DNA of 64,000 nucleotides from Bifidobacterium choladohabitans (GTDB lineage Bacteria; Actinomycetota; Actinomycetes; Actinomycetales; Bifidobacteriaceae): positions 1 through 64,000 of the forward strand of contig NZ_JACFPL010000001.1 in assembly GCF_016102005.1 (NCBI RefSeq), written 5' to 3'. This document shows, in pieces, positions 63,175-64,000 of this stretch. The position numbers and the translations under genes are program-made. Each line of letters starts with the position of its first letter. The stretch's first letter is position 1. The notes under the pieces are model-generated. The model ran no database searches, was not told the origin of the DNA, and was given only the letters and a program-made list of their open reading frames with translations.

Positions 63175-64000
63175 TTATGTCTCACCTCCTTTCCTCTGGA
63201 TGTCGGAATCACCGGTAGACGAGTCCGTAGCGAATGGCCCGACACCGGGAACGACGTGCTTCTCACCCGCAATGGGGCCTGCGGGATTTTGACCCGCTCC
63301 GGCGGCAGACCTCGGAGAGTTGTCGACCTTCCAGGAGACCGCCCGTTCGTAATCAGACCAGATACGGGCATAGGTACCCTGTACGTCAAGAAGCTGGCGA
63401 TGAGTGCCCTGCTCTACCAGGTGGCCCCCATCCAATACCAGGATTCGATCGACATGAGCCACAGTCGATAGACGGTGGGCAATCATGAGAACGGTTCGCC
63501 GTCGGCCCCCTTCGCCGCGTGTCAATTTGGTCAGCGCCTTCTGTATCAAGAATTCATTCTCGGGATCGGCAAAAGCAGTCGCCTCATCCAGGACCACAAT
63601 GGGAGACTCCTTGAGGATTGCCCTGGCCAGGGCCACACGCTGGACCTCTCCCCCGGAAAGGTAGGTTCCACCTGAGCCGAGCATGGTATCCAGCCCCTCG
63701 GGAAGCTTGTCAACGATGTCCATGCACTGAGCCGCTCTCAATGCCTCCATAACCTGCTCAGGAGCGGCGTCCGGTCTGGCTGCGCGAACGTTCTCCAGCA
63801 GGGTGGTCGAAAAGAGCCTGTTGGTCTGGAAGACAAAGGCGACCTGCCCCATCAGATCATGTGGATCGATGGATCTGACATCAATGCCACCCACAGCGAC
63901 CCTGCCCGAATCCACATCCCAAAAACGTGGCAACAGACTGGCACAGGTCGATTTGCCGCCTCCCGAGAGACCGACCAGAGCGACCATTCCACCCTCCGGC
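63175..64000 (-). CDS. ABC exporter half-transporter, first subunit (5' end beyond window)
   Basis: Only the C-terminal part is present; the frame is open to the window edge. Walker A GLSGGGKSTCASLLPRFW begins about 15 residues in. The signature YLSGGEVQRVALARAIL, Walker B VVLDEATAFADPENEF and switch IAHRLSTVAHVDRILV follow, and a Gly/Ser/Pro-rich tail ends the protein. The ATAFADPENE wording, as I recall, is common in siderophore-related half-transporters of the IrtAB/YbtPQ group, so iron or multidrug transport are both possible. Confidence 0.9.
   Translation of the reverse strand, partial: PEGGMVALVGLSGGGKSTCASLLPRFWDVDSGRVAVGGIDVRSIDPHDLMGQVAFVFQTNRLFSTTLLENVRAARPDAAPEQVMEALRAAQCMDIVDKLPEGLDTMLGSGGTYLSGGEVQRVALARAILKESPIVVLDEATAFADPENEFLIQKALTKLTRGEGGRRRTVLMIAHRLSTVAHVDRILVLDGGHLVEQGTHRQLLDVQGTYARIWSDYERAVSWKVDNSPRSAAGAGQNPAGPIAGEKHVVPGVGPFATDSSTGDSDIQRKGGET

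Overview
The window looks like chromosomal DNA of a high-GC actinobacterium, most likely Bifidobacterium or a close relative. The grounds are the protein sequences, the gene order greA - FKBP - tRNA-Leu - Ppx/GppA - DUF501 - FtsB - enolase - mfd - pth, actinobacterial families (UPF0182, DUF501, PimA-like glycosyltransferase), and tight ATGA/GTGA gene overlaps. Species cannot be fixed from reading alone. No rRNA, insertion sequence, prophage or CRISPR array was seen; one tRNA was found.

Layout. 0.2-15.0 kb: minus-strand housekeeping block (transcript cleavage, protein folding, tRNA-Leu, cell division, glycolysis, transcription-coupled repair, peptidyl-tRNA hydrolase, envelope proteins). 15.1-19.5 kb: plus-strand ion block with two riboswitches: an M-box (Mg2+-type) leader before a fused-permease ABC transporter, and a fluoride riboswitch before a tandem crcB pair. 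19.5-25.7 kb: minus-strand genes for a BASS-family symporter, an L,D-transpeptidase, hydrolases, YchF and ProC. 25.9-29.6 kb: a 1218-residue secreted RCC1-repeat/InlB-repeat surface protein with an 11-G tract just after its signal peptide. 29.9-32.1 kb: LacI-type regulator plus ribokinase-family kinase behind an operator-overlapped promoter. 32.5-43.8 kb: an unusual double-length histidine kinase, a NarL-type response regulator and two paralogous FtsX-type ABC modules on the opposite strand. 44.0-46.5 kb: divergent metY and pyridoxal-kinase genes. 47.0-51.3 kb: yraN-comM-dprA, with a small MGMT-like gene convergent to dprA. 51.4-56.1 kb: flavoprotein and iron-sulfur subunits of fumarate reductase/succinate dehydrogenase, a methyltransferase and a LOG-family protein. 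56.4-61.3 kb: a visibly AT-richer accessory segment with two antimicrobial-type ABC systems. The ATPase of one carries an in-frame TAA; the other includes a 49-residue two-helix protein. 61.4-64.0 kb: a heterodimeric ABC exporter pair cut by the window edge.

How the genes work together. The most informative units are RNA-controlled ion homeostasis at 15-19.5 kb, a probable envelope-stress or peptide-response system at 32-44 kb, a possibly phase-variable surface protein at 26-29.6 kb, and a decaying low-GC transporter island at 56-61 kb. Start codons were chosen from ribosome binding sites and overlaps; several genes begin with GTG.
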